Shown in pieces: positions 1-8,917 of a DNA stretch of 64,000 bases. The stretch comes from CBDFHF01 sp965247565 (GTDB lineage Bacteria; Pseudomonadota; Gammaproteobacteria; Methylococcales; Methylomonadaceae). The stretch is taken from assembly GCA_965247565.1 (NCBI GenBank), contig CBDFHF010000003.1, positions 496,001 to 560,000 of the forward strand, in the 5' to 3' direction. The notes beneath the pieces were generated by a model. It was given only the letters and a program-made list of their open reading frames with translations, ran no database searches and was not told where the DNA came from. The translations under genes were made by a program, and so were the position numbers. Position 1 is the stretch's first letter. Each line of letters opens with the position of its first letter.

Positions 1-7
1 CTAAAAA

Positions 8-121
8 TTAACCTTGGCGTTGTTTATGTCGACCGTCAAGACATATAACTCTAACCACACCATTTCTTTTTACTACTTTACAGTTCCTACAAATTGTTTT
101 CACGGACGCTCTAACTTTCAC
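8..121 (-). CDS. rpmJ: Ribosomal protein L36 (bL36)
   Basis: A 37-residue basic protein of the large ribosomal subunit, read from a GTG start with GGAG about 8 bases upstream. It carries the four-ligand zinc pattern of the family: C-x2-C, then a later C and H (CRNC and CLDGRH). It ends in KQRQG as most bacterial L36 proteins do. It lies directly after secY, the classic end of the spc operon. It is too short for a typical ORF cut-off but is clear by motif and position. Confidence 0.93.
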   Translation of the reverse strand: MKVRASVKTICRNCKVVKRNGVVRVICLDGRHKQRQG

Positions 122-139
122 AGTTACTCCTAAGTTAAT

Positions 140-1459
140 TTACTTTTTTAAATTCGCTTTTTTCATTAAGCCATCGTACTGCTGAGACATCAAATGAGTT
201 TGCATTTGTGAAATAAAGTCCATAACGACAACAACAATAATAAGCAGAGATGTTCCACCAAAATAAAACGGGACATTCCAATATACAATTAAAAATTCTG
301 GCAGCAGACACACTAAGGTAATATAAAAAGCACCTGTCAAAGTTAAACGAGTTATAACCTTATCAATGTAAGAACTGGTTTGCGCTCCAGGTCTCATTCC
401 AGGCAAAAAAGCACCAGATTTTTTTAAATTTTCAGCTGTTTCTTTAGAGTTGAAAACCAAAGCCGTGTAAAAAAAGCAGAAAAATATGATTGCAGTAGCG
501 TACAACAATACGTAAATCGGTTGCCCCGGAGACAGCAAACTCGCGACATCCTGTAGCCAACTAAACTTTTCATTATCGCCAAACCATCCAGCAATTGTGG
601 CAGGAAACAAAATAATACTAGAAGCGAATATAGGCGGTATAACCCCAGCCATATTCAACTTAAGAGGCAAAAAACTAGTTTGCCCGGCATACAGTTTTCT
701 TCCTTGTTGCCTCTTCGGATAATTTATAAGTATACGTCTTTGACCTCTTTCAACAAATACCACTAGAGCAGTCACTAAGATTGATAACAGAAAGAGTGCT
801 AATATGAAACCGCCATTCATTTCACCAGTACGAGCCAACTCCAAAGTACCTCCAACTGCTTTTGGCAAACCCGATACAATACCAGCAAATATAATTAACG
901 ATATACCATTACCTATTCCACGCTCTGTTATTTGCTCTCCAAGCCACATTAGAAATACAGTACCAGTTACTAAAGTTATAGTGGTTACAAATATGAAATT
1001 TATACCAGGATTTAAAACAACCGCTAAACCCTCAGTTGACTGATTTTGTAATGCTAGAGATATCCCTACAGCTTGAAAGGTGGCTAATAAAACAGTCCCG
1101 TACCGGGTATATTGAGATATTTTCCGCCGACCTGATTCACCTTCTTTTTTTATCTGCTCCATAGCAGGTATTACAACCGTCATCAGCTGCATAATTATAG
1201 AGGAAGAAATGTAAGGCATTATACCAAGAGCAAACAAACTCAACCGCATTAACGCACCACCAGAGAACATGTTAAACATATCCATAATAGATCCACTTTG
1301 CTGTTTGAACATAACAGCTAAAGCATTTGGATCAATTCCAGGTACAGGTATGTGGGAACCTACGCGATATACTATAACGGCACCCAATACAAACAGCAAT
1401 CTCGCCCTCAGCTCGCTAACACCTGAGCTATTATTTACTTCAGATTTTGACTTACTCAC
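140..1459 (-). CDS. secY: Preprotein translocase subunit SecY
   Basis: The main channel subunit of the SecYEG inner-membrane translocon. The 439-residue length is normal for the family, and about ten hydrophobic membrane segments are spread along it. Conserved stretches include RVGSHIPVPGID near the N-terminus, GIMPYISSSIIMQL around residue 80 and GERGIGNGISLIIF-like sequence (ITERGIGNGISLIIF) near residue 180. The stop of rplO abuts the secY start, so the two are surely cotranscribed and translationally coupled. Confidence 0.97.
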   Translation of the reverse strand: MSKSKSEVNNSSGVSELRARLLFVLGAVIVYRVGSHIPVPGIDPNALAVMFKQQSGSIMDMFNMFSGGALMRLSLFALGIMPYISSSIIMQLMTVVIPAMEQIKKEGESGRRKISQYTRYGTVLLATFQAVGISLALQNQSTEGLAVVLNPGINFIFVTTITLVTGTVFLMWLGEQITERGIGNGISLIIFAGIVSGLPKAVGGTLELARTGEMNGGFILALFLLSILVTALVVFVERGQRRILINYPKRQQGRKLYAGQTSFLPLKLNMAGVIPPIFASSIILFPATIAGWFGDNEKFSWLQDVASLLSPGQPIYVLLYATAIIFFCFFYTALVFNSKETAENLKKSGAFLPGMRPGAQTSSYIDKVITRLTLTGAFYITLVCLLPEFLIVYWNVPFYFGGTSLLIIVVVVMDFISQMQTHLMSQQYDGLMKKANLKK

Positions 1460-1894
1460 TTAAACCTCGATCTTTCCACCAACCGCCTCTATGGAAGTTC
1501 GGGCTCCAGAAGTTACAAGCAATCCTCTAATATTTTTAATCTTGTCAATTTTTCCGGACTTTATAATCTTTGCTACTTTAGTAAAAGTGGGAACAATTTT
1601 AGCTCTAACTAAAACACTCAAATCTATAAATTCATCAGTTAAACTATTAATCTCACTTAATCTCACTTCAGCTGAGTATTTAGATTTCAACGAGGTAAAC
1701 CCTACCTTGGGCAATCTCCGTTGCAACGGCATTTGACCGCCCTCAAATCCAACTTTATGGAAGCCGCCACTGCGGGCTTTTTGACCTTTATGACCCCTCC
1801 CACATGTTTTTCCCAGAGTACACCCTATGCCTCTACCTACACGCTTTGATTTTTTTCTAGACCCTTCAGCCGATCGAATTTCATTCAAAAACAT
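1460..1894 (-). CDS. rplO: Ribosomal protein L15 (uL15)
   Basis: Large-subunit protein of 144 residues, typical length. The glycine- and lysine-rich N-terminal extension (GRGIGCTLGKTCGRGHKG) that threads into 23S rRNA is present, followed by a globular C-terminal domain. Its ATG overlaps the rpmD stop by one base (TAATG), and secY follows without a gap, the normal spc order rpmD-rplO-secY. Confidence 0.97.
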   Translation of the reverse strand: MFLNEIRSAEGSRKKSKRVGRGIGCTLGKTCGRGHKGQKARSGGFHKVGFEGGQMPLQRRLPKVGFTSLKSKYSAEVRLSEINSLTDEFIDLSVLVRAKIVPTFTKVAKIIKSGKIDKIKNIRGLLVTSGARTSIEAVGGKIEV

Positions 1895-2079
1895 TATAAT
1901 TCCTCCACTGCCAGCATATATGATACTTTTTTAATCATACCTACATTTTCAGGGGAGTTAAGTAACACAACAGTTTGATTTATTTTTCTGAGTCCCAAGC
2001 CTCGCAAGCATTCCTGATGAACAGGCAATCTACCATGCTTACTTTTGATCATTGTTACGCTTAATTTTAAACTTGACAT
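1894..2079 (-). CDS. rpmD: Ribosomal protein L30 (uL30)
   Basis: Small large-subunit protein of 61 residues. The sequence LKVTxxKSxxGR-like start, here LSVTMIKSKHGRLPVHQECL, and the GLRKINQTVVL stretch fit bacterial L30. It lies between rpsE and rplO and overlaps the start of rplO by one base. A second methionine at residue 10 exists, but the first start preserves the conserved N-terminal beta strand. Confidence 0.95.
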   Translation of the reverse strand: MSSLKLSVTMIKSKHGRLPVHQECLRGLGLRKINQTVVLLNSPENVGMIKKVSYMLAVEEL

Positions 2080-2088
2080 AATAACAAC

Positions 2089-2595
2089 TTACCCAATAAT
2101 TTGATCAACAGCCAAACCCCGTTTAGCGGCAATTTGGTTAATATTCTGCATTTGCGTTAACCCGTTAATGGTGGCCCTAACAACGTTGATGGGGTTATTA
2201 GTACCAATACACTTAGCAAGTACATTGTGTACCCCAACAACCTCAAAAACAGCTCGCATCGCGCCACCTGCAATTATGCCAGTTCCCTCTGAAGCTGGCT
2301 GCATGTATACCTTAGCCGCCCCGGTCGTATTGGTTATAGGATATTGCAATGTATCACCCTTCAACGATACTTTTCTCATATTTTTGCGAGCCTGTTCTAG
2401 AGACTTTTGTATTGCAATGGGAACCTCCCTTGCCTTACTAACACCGTACCCGACTCGACCCTCACCATCACCTACAACAGTCAACGCAGCGAAGCCGAAT
2501 ACCCTCCCACCCTTAACGACTTTTGCTACTCGTCTAACGTTAACTAATTTTTCTTGCAAACCATCTGTGCTGCCTTGAATAGGTGCTGTAGCCAT
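2089..2595 (-). CDS. rpsE: Ribosomal protein S5 (uS5)
   Basis: Small-subunit protein of 168 residues that contributes to decoding fidelity and mRNA entry. The S5 double-stranded RNA-binding motif (EKLVNVRRVAKVVKGGRVFGF) is at residues 15-35, and the C-terminal domain contains GTGIIAGGAMRAVFEVVGV. It sits between rplR and rpmD with short gaps. Confidence 0.97.
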   Translation of the reverse strand: MATAPIQGSTDGLQEKLVNVRRVAKVVKGGRVFGFAALTVVGDGEGRVGYGVSKAREVPIAIQKSLEQARKNMRKVSLKGDTLQYPITNTTGAAKVYMQPASEGTGIIAGGAMRAVFEVVGVHNVLAKCIGTNNPINVVRATINGLTQMQNINQIAAKRGLAVDQIIG

Positions 2596-2607
2596 CTAAT
2601 TATTCCT

Positions 2608-2961
2608 CTAAAAAATCAACCCAGCTTCGCGAGCTGCATCTGCCAACGCTTTAACGCGACCATGATATTTAAAACCAGACCTATCGAATGCTACTTGAGA
2701 AACCCCCGCTGCAATTGATTTCTGCGCTATTGATTTACCAACCTGCACTGCTGCCTCTATATTGCCAGTGCGTTTCAAAGTTGATTTAACTTCTGCCTGA
2801 GTTGTAGAAGCACTTGCTAAAGTAGAATTACCATCTAGACTTATCACTTGAGCATAAATATGTTGAGATGTCTTATGAATAGTCAAACGATTAACGCTAA
2901 AATTTTTTATTTTACAACGCAACTTTAAAGCGCGCTTCATTCTAGATTTTTTCTTATCCAC
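2608..2961 (-). CDS. rplR: Ribosomal protein L18 (uL18)
   Basis: 5S rRNA-binding protein of 117 residues. The basic N-terminus (MDKKKSRMKRALKLR) and the C-terminal FDRSGFKYHGRVKALADAAREAGL match the family closely. Neighbours are rplF upstream and rpsE downstream, as in other spc operons. Confidence 0.97.
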   Translation of the reverse strand: MDKKKSRMKRALKLRCKIKNFSVNRLTIHKTSQHIYAQVISLDGNSTLASASTTQAEVKSTLKRTGNIEAAVQVGKSIAQKSIAAGVSQVAFDRSGFKYHGRVKALADAAREAGLIF

Positions 2962-2969
2962 TTGATCCT

Positions 2970-3503
2970 CTACTTTTTCTTAGCTTCTTTTCTTGCGACG
3001 TATTCGTCAACATACCTGACACCTTTGCCTTTATAAGGTTCTGGTGGACGATAAGCTCTTATTTTTGCAGCCACCTGTCCGACTTGCTGCTTATCACTTC
3101 CTTTTACAATAATTTCAGTCTGACTAGGCGTCTCTACTGACACGCCCTTAGGAACATGAAAATCAATAGGATGTGAAAAGCCAAGCGACAAATTAAGAAT
3201 ATCGCCTTTGGCCTGAGCTCTATAACCAACACCAATTAATGATAGCTTTTTTTCGAATCCGGTCGAAACACCAACTACCATGTTATTTATTATTGCCCTA
3301 GCAGTCCCAGCCTGAGAAGTAGCAGATTTACTGTCATGATCCCATTCAATCAGGACCATATTACCTGTATTGTTAATTGTAACAAAACTGTTAAGGTTAA
3401 AAGAAAGTTGACCCTTAGCACCTTTCACGTTTACATCACTACCATGCAATCTAACTTCTACACCGCTTGGTAATACAACTGCCGCTTTTGCGATTCTTGA
3501 CAT
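2970..3503 (-). CDS. rplF: Ribosomal protein L6 (uL6)
   Basis: Large-subunit protein near the factor-binding site, 177 residues from the start chosen here. The open frame runs 15 codons further upstream into rpsH, but family members begin with MSRIAKAAVVLPSGVEV-like sequence, so the ATG at 3503 is preferred. The C-terminal motif RPPEPYKGKGVRY is a signature of L6. rpsH ends 13 bases upstream. Confidence 0.96.
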   Translation of the reverse strand: MSRIAKAAVVLPSGVEVRLHGSDVNVKGAKGQLSFNLNSFVTINNTGNMVLIEWDHDSKSATSQAGTARAIINNMVVGVSTGFEKKLSLIGVGYRAQAKGDILNLSLGFSHPIDFHVPKGVSVETPSQTEIIVKGSDKQQVGQVAAKIRAYRPPEPYKGKGVRYVDEYVARKEAKKK

Positions 3504-3516
3504 GAGAAACCTAATT

Positions 3517-3912
3517 TTAACAAACAGAACCAATGACTTCACCACCATGCCCTATGGCACGTGCGGCTCTATCAGTCATTACACCATTAGAAGTTGACAC
3601 AATAGCAATACCTAATCCACCAAGAACTTTTGGTAATTCATCTTTTGACTTATAAATTCGCAAACCAGGTCTACTTATCCTTTTTATACTTCCGATTACC
3701 GGGTCACCCTTAAAGTACTTAAGTTCAATAGTCATTTCAGAATGACCATCAACCGTCTCAATAATGTAACCAACAATGTAACCCTCTTCTTTTAAGACCT
3801 TCGCAATTGACTCTTTTAATTTCGATGAAGGTTGCTTTATGTTCTTCTTTGCTGCAGATTGACCGTTTCTAATTCGGGTAAACATATCTGCTACTGGGTC
3901 TGTCATGCTCAT
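3517..3912 (-). CDS. rpsH: Ribosomal protein S8 (uS8)
   Basis: Primary 16S rRNA-binding protein, and in enterics the translational repressor of the spc operon. Family members start MSMxDPIADMLTRIRNGQ; here MSMTDPVADMFTRIRNGQ gives an ATG at 3912, 13 codons inside the longest frame. The product is 131 residues. The C-terminal TSNGVMTDRAARAIGHGGE is the RNA-binding signature. Whether feedback control exists here cannot be read from this sequence alone. Confidence 0.96.
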   Translation of the reverse strand: MSMTDPVADMFTRIRNGQSAAKKNIKQPSSKLKESIAKVLKEEGYIVGYIIETVDGHSEMTIELKYFKGDPVIGSIKRISRPGLRIYKSKDELPKVLGGLGIAIVSTSNGVMTDRAARAIGHGGEVIGSVC

Positions 3913-3944
3913 TATTAATATCTCCAAACTTCGTAAAACAGAAC

Positions 3945-4250
3945 CTACCAACTAGCCTTAACAAGGCCGGGCACGTCACCACGCATAGTTGCTTCCCTAA
4001 GTTTATTCCGACTGAGACCAAACTTACGATAATAGCCATGTGGTCTACCAGTTAAATTGCAACGATTCCGCACTCTAGTTACACTGGAGTCTCTAGGTAA
4101 TTTTTGAAGCTTCAGTTGAGCAACTTCTCTCTCTTCAAAAGAGGAATTACTGTCTCTAATTATTTTTCTCAGCGACTGACGCTTAACATCAAATTTTTTT
4201 ACTAATTTTTTTCGCTTTTCTTCTCGAGCGATCATTGATTTTTTTGCCAT
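3945..4250 (-). CDS. rpsN: Ribosomal protein S14 (uS14), zinc-free type
   Basis: Small-subunit head protein of 101 residues. It is the long C-minus form: the CxxC pairs of the zinc type are missing, while NRCNLTGRPHGYYRKFGLSR carries the conserved core. It lies between rplE and rpsH. Confidence 0.97.
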   Translation of the reverse strand: MAKKSMIAREEKRKKLVKKFDVKRQSLRKIIRDSNSSFEEREVAQLKLQKLPRDSSVTRVRNRCNLTGRPHGYYRKFGLSRNKLREATMRGDVPGLVKASW

Positions 4251-4264
4251 TACAAAGCGGTCCT

Positions 4265-4804
4265 TTAGTTTTTAAACGGAAAATTGAAATATTTCAAAAG
4301 GGCTAATCCTTCTTCGTTTGTCCTCGCCGTCGTTGTAATAGTAATATCCATCCCACGTAAGGTATCAATTTTGTCATAATCTATCTCGGGAAAGATAATT
4401 TGTTCTTTAACACCCATTGAATAGTTACCACGCCCGTCAAAACTTTTTGGGCTTAGGCCCCTAAAATCACGAATTCTAGGTACTGAAATACTAATTAATC
4501 TATCTAAAAATTCGTACATCCTCTCGCTGCGCAAAGTGACTTTACAACCAATTGGCATATCATCGCGTATTTTAAACCCAGCAATAGATTTTCTAGCCAA
4601 AGTAATCACTGGTTTCTGTCCTGATATCTTTTCCATATCGTTTAGAGCCGATTGCAAGACTTTTTTATCACTTACTGCACCACCAACGCCCATATTTAAT
4701 GTTATTTTTGTTATTCGGGGCGCTTGCATCGTAGACTTATACGAAAATTGCTCCATCAAAGATGGAAGAATTTTGTCTTTATAAATAATTTTTAATCTTG
4801 CCAT
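4265..4804 (-). CDS. rplE: Ribosomal protein L5 (uL5)
   Basis: 5S rRNA-binding protein of 179 residues. Two in-frame ATGs lie six bases apart (4810 and 4804). The AGGAG sequence is better spaced from the inner one, and MARLKIIYKD is the usual family beginning. Conserved stretches include PRITKITLNMGVG and the C-terminal FPFKN. Confidence 0.96.
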   Translation of the reverse strand: MARLKIIYKDKILPSLMEQFSYKSTMQAPRITKITLNMGVGGAVSDKKVLQSALNDMEKISGQKPVITLARKSIAGFKIRDDMPIGCKVTLRSERMYEFLDRLISISVPRIRDFRGLSPKSFDGRGNYSMGVKEQIIFPEIDYDKIDTLRGMDITITTTARTNEEGLALLKYFNFPFKN

Positions 4805-4816
4805 TAGCATCTCTCC

Positions 4817-5134
4817 TTAAACATCAACAACCTCATCTGTCGACTTAAAATACCTAACTTTTTTTCCATTTTCTAAAATTTTAAAACCCACACGATCAGC
4901 TTTCTTGGTTGTTGGATTATACAAACCTACGTTAGAGATATCGATCGGCATATCTTTAACGACAATCCCTCCCGATATACCTGCATTTGGATTTGCTTTC
5001 TGGTTCTTTTTAACTTGATTTATTCCTTCAACCAGCACTTTTTTATTTTTTAGAACCTTAACAATCCTGCCACTTTTTCCTTTATCTTTTCCAGCACGTA
5101 CAACTACGTCATCGCCTTGTTTAATTTTTTGCAC
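4817..5134 (-). CDS. rplX: Ribosomal protein L24 (uL24)
   Basis: Assembly-initiator protein of the large subunit, 105 residues. The KOW motif is at the N-terminus (GDDVVVRAGKDKGKSGRI), and GINQVKKNQKANPN follows, as expected. It is flanked by rplN and rplE with gaps of about a dozen bases. Confidence 0.97.
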   Translation of the reverse strand: MQKIKQGDDVVVRAGKDKGKSGRIVKVLKNKKVLVEGINQVKKNQKANPNAGISGGIVVKDMPIDISNVGLYNPTTKKADRVGFKILENGKKVRYFKSTDEVVDV

Positions 5135-5148
5135 TTTGAGAAACCTCT

Positions 5149-5517
5149 TTAAAGAACTTCAGGAGCCAAAGATATAATTTTCATAAACTTATCTCCTCTT
5201 AATTCACGAGTTACTGGCCCAAATATACGGGTCCCAAGTGGTTGCAGATTGTTATTAAGTATTACAGCCGCATTACCGTCAAAACGAATCAAAGACCCAT
5301 CTGACCTCCTAACACCTTTTGCAGTTCTAACCACAAGCGCATTATAAACCTCGCCTTTCTTTACTCTCCCTCGTGGTATAGCATCTTTAATGCTAACTTT
5401 AATAATATCTCCAATCCCAGCATAGCGCCTATGAGACCCGCCCAGCACTTTGATACACATGACCTTTTTAGCGCCGCTGTTATCAGCAACATCAAGGTTA
5501 GTTTGCATCTGAATCAT
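5149..5517 (-). CDS. rplN: Ribosomal protein L14 (uL14)
   Basis: Large-subunit interface protein, exactly 122 residues as in most bacteria. It starts MIQMQTNLDVADNSGAKKVM and ends KIISLAPEVL, both family signatures. It is the first gene of the spc segment after rpsQ; no promoter is evident in the 34-base gap, so it is probably cotranscribed with the S10 genes. Confidence 0.98.
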   Translation of the reverse strand: MIQMQTNLDVADNSGAKKVMCIKVLGGSHRRYAGIGDIIKVSIKDAIPRGRVKKGEVYNALVVRTAKGVRRSDGSLIRFDGNAAVILNNNLQPLGTRIFGPVTRELRGDKFMKIISLAPEVL

Positions 5518-5551
5518 AATAAATTCCTGACAATTCTTTAATTTCGATTTC

Positions 5552-5821
5552 TTAGTTATTTGAATGGACTAAAACATCAACAAGTCTAAATGTTTTTCTT
5601 TTAGAAAAAGGCCGGCAAGACGTTATAGACACCACATCTCCTTCCTGGCAAATATTATTTTCGTCATGAGCCATAAACTTTGTTGATCGTTTTATATATT
5701 TACCATAAACAGGATGCTTAACAACCCGCTCTACTAGCACAACAATTGACTTATCCATTTTATTGCTAACAACCTTCCCGCTAATTGTCCTTAGCTTCTC
5801 AGCTTTTTCACTCATACTCAC
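5552..5821 (-). CDS. rpsQ: Ribosomal protein S17 (uS17)
   Basis: Small-subunit RNA-binding protein of 89 residues with an OB fold. GKVVSNKMDKSIVVLVER and the later KAHDENN-like segment (FMAHDENNICQEGDVV) are diagnostic. Its start codon overlaps the rpmC stop by four bases (ATGA), which suggests translational coupling. Confidence 0.97.
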   Translation of the reverse strand: MSMSEKAEKLRTISGKVVSNKMDKSIVVLVERVVKHPVYGKYIKRSTKFMAHDENNICQEGDVVSITSCRPFSKRKTFRLVDVLVHSNN

Positions 5822-6009
5822 TTACCTGAAACTTCGTTTAGTATAGTTTGGATACGAGCAATATCTCTTCTAACTTTTTTTACCTTGTCAGGCCTAGATA
5901 ATTGGTTTGTACCTTTTTGCATTTTTAGACTAAATTGCTCCTTTGATAGATCTACTAACAAAGATATTAACTCAGTCTTTGTGTTTTTTCTTAATTCACC
6001 AATATTCAT
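5818..6009 (-). CDS. rpmC: Ribosomal protein L29 (uL29)
   Basis: A 63-residue helical hairpin protein near the polypeptide exit tunnel. It starts MNIGELRKNTKTEL and contains LSKEQFSLKMQKGTNQL, both in line with the family. It overlaps the end of rplP by one base and the start of rpsQ by four. Confidence 0.96.
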   Translation of the reverse strand: MNIGELRKNTKTELISLLVDLSKEQFSLKMQKGTNQLSRPDKVKKVRRDIARIQTILNEVSGK

Positions 6010-6422
6010 TACATTATTGTCCGTGCTGTAAAAAGTGTCTTAAGTGGCAACTTTGCTGCCGCCAACGTAAAAGCTTCGCGGGCCAGTTCCTCCGAAACAC
6101 CTTGTATTTCATACAACATTGTGCCCGGCCTTACTTGAGCAACCCAATATTCTACACTACCTTTTCCTTTTCCCATACGAACTTCTAATGGTTTCTTTGT
6201 AATTGGTTTGTCAGGAAAAATCCTGATCCAAATCTTACCACCACGCTTCACATGCCTAGTTATCGTTCTTCTAGCAGATTCGATTTGGCGGGCTGTTAAC
6301 CGTCCTCTGCTAATAGATTTCAAGCCATATTCGCCGAAACTTACCGAAGACCCACGAACAGCAGTGCCGTTATTCCTACTTTTATGTTGCTTACGGAATT
6401 TAGTTCTTTTAGGTTGAAGCAT
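6009..6422 (-). CDS. rplP: Ribosomal protein L16 (uL16)
   Basis: Large-subunit protein at the A-site tRNA elbow, 137 residues. MLQPKRTKFRKQHKSRN, the ARRTITRHVKRGGKIWIRIF block and PLEVRMGKGKG are all conserved. The GKGKGSVEYWVAQVRPG stretch includes the arginine region that is hydroxylated in other Gammaproteobacteria. Confidence 0.98.
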   Translation of the reverse strand: MLQPKRTKFRKQHKSRNNGTAVRGSSVSFGEYGLKSISRGRLTARQIESARRTITRHVKRGGKIWIRIFPDKPITKKPLEVRMGKGKGSVEYWVAQVRPGTMLYEIQGVSEELAREAFTLAAAKLPLKTLFTARTIM

Positions 6423-6439
6423 CTCTATTTTTCCTTCAA

Positions 6440-7111
6440 CTATTTCTTAGATTCTGAATTAATGGACGCAAGATGCGCATCCATATCGTAAATTTCACCT
6501 TTGAATATCCAAACTTTAACGCCAATTATCCCATACGTCGTGTTTGCTTCTGCCGTTGCATAATCAATTTCTGCTCTCAGCGTATGCAGAGGAACTCTCC
6601 CCTCTCTATACCATTCACTTCTGGCAATTTCAGCACCATTCAAACGACCACCGACGTTAATCTTTATCCCCTCTGCACCTAAACGCATTGAGTTGGATAC
6701 GGCTCTCTTCATTGCCCTACGGTACATAATCCGCTTCTCTAATTGCTGCGCTACACTTTCAGCAACAAGCTGCGCATCCAATTCAGGTTTCCGAATCTCT
6801 TCAACATTTAACTGAACAGGAATCCCTATCATTTTAGATATATCTTGCCTCAATACATCTATGTCCTCTCCTTTTTTTCCAATCACAATACCAGGCCTAG
6901 CCGTATGAATGGTTATATGCGCGTTATTTGCGGGCCGATTAATCTGTATCTTACTAACAGATGCATGAGAAAGCTTCTTTCGTATAAAATCCCTAACTCG
7001 CAAATCCTGGTGTAAGAATACCGAATAATCCTGACTATTTGCATACCATCTTGAATTCCAATCCTTGACAATACCAAGCCGTATACCGGTAGGATGAACT
7101 TTTTGTCCCAT
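6440..7111 (-). CDS. rpsC: Ribosomal protein S3 (uS3)
   Basis: Small-subunit protein of 223 residues at the mRNA entry channel. MGQKVHPTGIRLGI opens it. The KH type II domain is visible around residues 50-110 (ARPGIVIGKKGEDI), and GLNGAEIARSEWYREG-like sequence is in the C-terminal domain. It lies between rplV and rplP. Confidence 0.98.
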   Translation of the reverse strand: MGQKVHPTGIRLGIVKDWNSRWYANSQDYSVFLHQDLRVRDFIRKKLSHASVSKIQINRPANNAHITIHTARPGIVIGKKGEDIDVLRQDISKMIGIPVQLNVEEIRKPELDAQLVAESVAQQLEKRIMYRRAMKRAVSNSMRLGAEGIKINVGGRLNGAEIARSEWYREGRVPLHTLRAEIDYATAEANTTYGIIGVKVWIFKGEIYDMDAHLASINSESKK

Positions 7112-7121
7112 TTTAATACCC

Positions 7122-7457
7122 CTAGTCGACTTCTGCTAACTTAATTGTAATATGACAGGTTCTTTTAAGGATATGATTTGCACGTCCTTTAGCCCTTGCT
7201 TTAAATCTTTTCATTGTTGCTCCCTCATTTACATACACTGAGAAAACCTTCAGTTCGTCAATGTCTGCGCTCTCATTGTGTTCAGCATTTGCAACGGCAG
7301 ATTCCAAAACTTTTTTTATTATTGAGGCTGCCTTTTTTGAGCTGAATTTTAGAGTATTTAACGCTTTATCAACTGCCATACCTCTAATCTGATCACCGAC
7401 TAATCTTGCTTTTTGAGCAGAAAGGGGAGCATTACTTAGCTTTGCGGATACTTCCAT
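7122..7457 (-). CDS. rplV: Ribosomal protein L22 (uL22)
   Basis: Exit-tunnel protein of 111 residues. A GTG two codons further upstream (7463) is possible, but the ATG at 7457 gives the usual short N-terminus before LSAQKARLVGDQIRG and has an AGGT upstream. The loop residues that line the tunnel (GATMKRFKARAKGRA) are present. It begins just after the rpsS stop. Confidence 0.95.
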   Translation of the reverse strand: MEVSAKLSNAPLSAQKARLVGDQIRGMAVDKALNTLKFSSKKAASIIKKVLESAVANAEHNESADIDELKVFSVYVNEGATMKRFKARAKGRANHILKRTCHITIKLAEVD

Positions 7458-7463
7458 ATTCAC

Positions 7464-7736
7464 CTACCTTGATTTCTTATCAGCCACATGGCCTTTGTAT
7501 GTTCGAGTTGGTGAAAACTCACCTAATTTATGTCCAACCATATTTTCAGAGATAAGAACGGGCACATGTAAACGACCGTTGTGAATAGCAATCGTTAGAC
7601 CAAGCATATCAGGGATGATCATTGACCTTCTTGACCATGTCTTGATTGGTTTTCTATTATTGCTGCTAACAGCATCCTCAACTTTCTTGAGAAGATGATG
7701 ATCAATGAATGGACCTTTTTTGATTGAACGGGGCAC
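7464..7736 (-). CDS. rpsS: Ribosomal protein S19 (uS19)
   Basis: Small-subunit head protein of 90 residues. MPRSIKKGPFIDHHLLKKV and the C-terminal GHKLGEFSPTRTYKGH are unmistakable. It forms part of the S10 operon block rplB-rpsS-rplV. Confidence 0.98.
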   Translation of the reverse strand: MPRSIKKGPFIDHHLLKKVEDAVSSNNRKPIKTWSRRSMIIPDMLGLTIAIHNGRLHVPVLISENMVGHKLGEFSPTRTYKGHVADKKSR

Positions 7737-7748
7737 GTTGATTCCTCT

Positions 7749-8576
7749 CTATTTCTGCTTACGACGTCTGACAATCATGTTATCAGTCCGTTTATTTTTT
7801 CTTGTTTTATATCCTTTAGTTGGCATACCCCAAGGAGAAACCGGATGCCTACCTCCCGAGGTGCGACCTTCTCCACCACCATGCGGATGATCCACCGGAT
7901 TCATTACTACTCCTCGAACGGTAGGACGAACGCCACGCCATCTTGATGCCCCTGCTTTCCCTAGCGAAGCAAGACTATGCTCGGAATTCGAAACCTCTCC
8001 AATTACTGCCTTACAGTCTGACATAACTTTTCGCATTTCACCGGATCGCAACCGAATGGTTGCATGCATACCATCTTTCGCCACCAACTGTACTGATGTA
8101 CCTGCACTTCTTGCTATTTGCGCCCCTTTTCCCGGCTTGAGCTCAACACAATGAACAGTGGTTCCTATTGGTATGTTTCTTAGTGGCATACAATTTCCGG
8201 GCTTCACACTAGCAGATTCTGATGAAATTATATCGTGACCAACTCCAAGGCCTCTTGGAGCGATTATGTATCTTCTTTCACCGTCCCTAAATAAAACCAG
8301 GGCTATGTTAGCAGTTCTATTTGGGTCGTACTCTAATCGCTCAACAACCGCGGGTATATCTATTTTATTTCTTTTAAAATCAATCAAACGGTAATGTTGC
8401 TTATGACCACCGCCAATGTGACGAGTTGTAATGCGTCCTTGATTATTTCGCCCACCACTCTTATTTTTTTTGCATAGTAATGGAGAAAATGGCGCCCCTT
8501 TAAACAACTCGTCATTTCTAACCCGTACAACGAATCGCGAACCTGCTGATGTCGGTTTCGACTTTACAATAGACAT
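7749..8576 (-). CDS. rplB: Ribosomal protein L2 (uL2)
   Basis: Protein of 275 residues next to the peptidyl transferase centre. The conserved NPVDHPHGGGEGRTSGGRHP block near residue 225 carries the histidine that is invariant in bacteria. The N-terminal KNKSGGRNNQGRITTRHIGGGH RNA-binding segment is intact. Confidence 0.98.
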   Translation of the reverse strand: MSIVKSKPTSAGSRFVVRVRNDELFKGAPFSPLLCKKNKSGGRNNQGRITTRHIGGGHKQHYRLIDFKRNKIDIPAVVERLEYDPNRTANIALVLFRDGERRYIIAPRGLGVGHDIISSESASVKPGNCMPLRNIPIGTTVHCVELKPGKGAQIARSAGTSVQLVAKDGMHATIRLRSGEMRKVMSDCKAVIGEVSNSEHSLASLGKAGASRWRGVRPTVRGVVMNPVDHPHGGGEGRTSGGRHPVSPWGMPTKGYKTRKNKRTDNMIVRRRKQK

Positions 8577-8617
8577 TTTTTCTTACCGTTTCCTAATTGA
8601 TCGAGTTATCTGATACG

Positions 8618-8917
8618 TTATGCGATTGAGAAATCTATATCATGACCAGGCTTTAGCTTGATATAGGCCTTCTTCCAATCCGATCTCTGCCCTAAGGAAC
8701 GACCGAATTTCTTCTGCTTTCCCTTTACATTTAACGCGTTTACAGAATCAACCTTAACATTAAACATTATTTCAACCGCATCTTTAATTTGTTTTTTAGT
8801 TGCCTGCTTCCGCACCTTAAATACAAATCTTTTATTTTGCTCCGCTGCAACCGTACTTTTTTCTGAAACTACGGGAGCCCGCAAAACATTGGCTAAATGA
8901 TATAAGTCCTTACTCAT
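8618..8917 (-). CDS. rplW: Ribosomal protein L23 (uL23)
   Basis: Exit-site protein of 99 residues that docks SRP and trigger factor. LRAPVVSEKSTVAAEQNKR and FNVKVDSVNALNVKGK are typical; the acidic residue of the trigger-factor contact lies in the VVSEKS helix. Its start overlaps the rplD stop by four bases. Confidence 0.97.
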   Translation of the reverse strand: MSKDLYHLANVLRAPVVSEKSTVAAEQNKRFVFKVRKQATKKQIKDAVEIMFNVKVDSVNALNVKGKQKKFGRSLGQRSDWKKAYIKLKPGHDIDFSIA